A stretch of 6,927 nucleotides of DNA from Calditrichota bacterium (lineage in GTDB: Bacteria > Calditrichota > Calditrichia > RBG-13-44-9). Under the pieces are notes generated by a model, which was given only the letters and a program-made list of their open reading frames with translations, had not been told where the DNA came from and made no database searches. The translations under genes were made by a program, and so were the position numbers. Of the stretch, positions 5,817-6,927 are shown piece after piece (the first letter of the stretch is position 1; each line of letters opens with the position of its first letter). The DNA lies in contig JAFGSO010000427.1 in NCBI GenBank assembly GCA_016934605.1, forward strand, positions 1-6,927, given 5' to 3'.

Positions 5817-6927
5817 TTTTCAATTCCCGTTTACTTTTTATTTTCGATTGAGTGAATTCCAAAGTCGCTCTGACAAAACTGACAAACAGGGGATGGGGCT
5901 GCATAATCCTGCTTTTTAATTCCGGATGGAATTGACATCCGATGAAATACGGATGGTTCTCGATTTCGATCATTTCCACCAGATTCCCATCCGGTGAAAG
6001 GCCGCTGAGAATCATACCGTTTTCCTGTAATTCCCGGCGGTAATCGTTATTCACTTCATAGCGATGCCGGTGTCTTTCACTGATATAGTTTGTCTGATAA
6101 GCTTCTGCTGCTCTGGTACCTTCCTTCAGTATGCAAGCGTAGGCACCCAGACGCATTGTCCCACCCAGATTTTGAATATTTTTCTGTGATTCCATAATGT
6201 GAATAACGGGATGAGGCGTACCGGGATCAAATTCCAGACTGTTTGCATTTTTCAGATTGCATTTATTACGTGCAAACTCAATTACGGCGCACTGGAGTCC
6301 CAGGCAAATACCAAAAAACGGGATCATTTTTTCACGGGCATATTGAATGGCTTTCAATTTACCTTCAATTCCACGATCGCCAAATCCTCCCGGGATCAGC
6401 AATCCGCTTACATCATTCAGATATTTATGGGCGCCATCTTCCTCAACATCCTCCGAGTCAATCCATTTTAAATTGACACGGGCATCATTTGCCATTCCAG
6501 CGTGAATAAATGCCTCTGAAATACTTTTATAAGCATCTTTCAGTTTAATGTATTTTCCGCAAATAGCGATGGTGACTTTATTGGCCGGATTTTTTATTTT
6601 ATTCACCTTTTTTCTGAATTTTTCAAATTCCGGTTCCGCTGTTTCCAGTTTCAGTAAATCTATCAGCTGATCATCGAGCTCCTGCTCGGCATATTTCAAG
6701 GGGACTTCATAAATTGTGGAAACATCGACCGCTTCAATGACTCTTTCCGGCAATACATTGCAAAAGAGTGCAATTTTTTCTTTTAAGCTTTTATTCAAAT
6801 GGCGATCTGATCGGCAGAGCAGAAAGTGCGGTTGAATACCGATCTCTCTCAATCTCATTACCGAATGCTGGGTAGGTTTGGTTTTCGGTTCCCCGGCCGA
6901 TTCAATGAAAGGAACAAGCGTCAGGTG
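5803..6927 (-). CDS. pyrG: CTP synthase (glutamine-hydrolysing), C-terminal part; 5' end beyond the window
   Basis: Makes CTP from UTP, ATP and glutamine in the cytoplasm, the last step of pyrimidine nucleotide synthesis. The reading frame stays open to the right edge. The first 23 visible residues (HLTLVPF..., ...KPTQHSV) match the synthetase domain of known PyrG at about residue 170 of roughly 540, so about 170 residues are missing and the ATG at 6858 is internal, not the start. The 374 visible residues contain the end of the synthetase domain (CRSDR) and then a class I glutamine amidotransferase domain. That domain shows the GKYIKLKDAYKS segment, the PGGFGDRG oxyanion loop, the nucleophile Cys in GICLGLQ (codon near 6304-6306), RHRHRYEVN, and the catalytic His and Glu in CQFHPE. 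All triad residues are present, so it should be active. The stop codon overlaps the next gene by 14 bases, suggesting coupled translation. Its CTP is needed to activate the Kdo made by the downstream genes. Identity is essentially certain; only the N-terminus is unseen. Confidence 0.97.
   Translation of the reverse strand, partial: HLTLVPFIESAGEPKTKPTQHSVMRLREIGIQPHFLLCRSDRHLNKSLKEKIALFCNVLPERVIEAVDVSTIYEVPLKYAEQELDDQLIDLLKLETAEPEFEKFRKKVNKIKNPANKVTIAICGKYIKLKDAYKSISEAFIHAGMANDARVNLKWIDSEDVEEDGAHKYLNDVSGLLIPGGFGDRGIEGKLKAIQYAREKMIPFFGICLGLQCAVIEFARNKCNLKNANSLEFDPGTPHPVIHIMESQKNIQNLGGTMRLGAYACILKEGTRAAEAYQTNYISERHRHRYEVNNDYRRELQENGMILSGLSPDGNLVEMIEIENHPYFIGCQFHPELKSRIMQPHPLFVSFVRATLEFTQSKIKSKRELKNVST

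Noticed and set aside
5803..6858. Taking the ATG at 6858 as the start of the CTP synthase gene
   Set aside because: The frame is open upstream to the window edge and the extra 23 residues match conserved PyrG sequence (HLTLVPF, KPTQHSV), so this Met is internal and the gene is cut by the edge.

Overview
The window is a compact biosynthesis and export cluster for lipopolysaccharide (LPS), entirely on the minus strand, from a Gram-negative (diderm) bacterium. Read in transcription order from the right edge it contains: the C-terminal two thirds of CTP synthase (pyrG, cut by the window edge); a small unrecognised protein with a zinc-ribbon-like CxxC...CxxC pattern; kdsA, kdsC and kdsD (three enzymes of the Kdo branch); then lptC, an OstA/LptA-like gene and lptB (three parts of the LPS transport machine). 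The left 331 bases hold no gene I can support.

Organism. Complete kds and lpt genes mean an outer membrane carrying Kdo-containing LPS. In the gammaproteobacterial order kdsD-kdsC-lptC-lptA-lptB, pyrG and kdsA are elsewhere. Here LptC looks like a lipoprotein, LptA is a long OstA-like protein, and KdsA is the metal-dependent class. Together these point to the FCB supergroup or a neighbour (Calditrichota, Marinimicrobia, KSB1 or Rhodothermota/Balneolota-like lineages) rather than Proteobacteria. Good Shine-Dalgarno sequences before lptB and kdsC argue mildly against core Bacteroidia, which use them little. This placement is inference; no 16S or other phylogenetic marker was compared.

Layout. 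pyrG and the small gene overlap by 14 bases. kdsA follows after 50 bases, kdsC after about 90, kdsD after 91, lptC after about 60, lptA after 8 and lptB after 3. All share one strand, so one long transcript is likely. The gaps before kdsD and lptC contain weak promoter-like sequences, so lpt expression may also be driven separately. No classic terminator with a U-tract is visible after lptB.

How the genes work together. KdsD makes arabinose 5-phosphate from ribulose 5-phosphate. KdsA condenses it with phosphoenolpyruvate to Kdo-8-phosphate, and KdsC removes the phosphate to give Kdo. Kdo must then be activated with CTP by KdsB (not in the window), and PyrG supplies CTP. After LPS assembly, LptB powers extraction from the inner membrane, and LptC and LptA form the periplasmic path to the outer membrane. 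LptF, LptG, LptD, LptE, KdsB and WaaA must be encoded elsewhere. The least explained items are the small Cys-rich protein between pyrG and kdsA and the enlarged, regularly repeating LptA.
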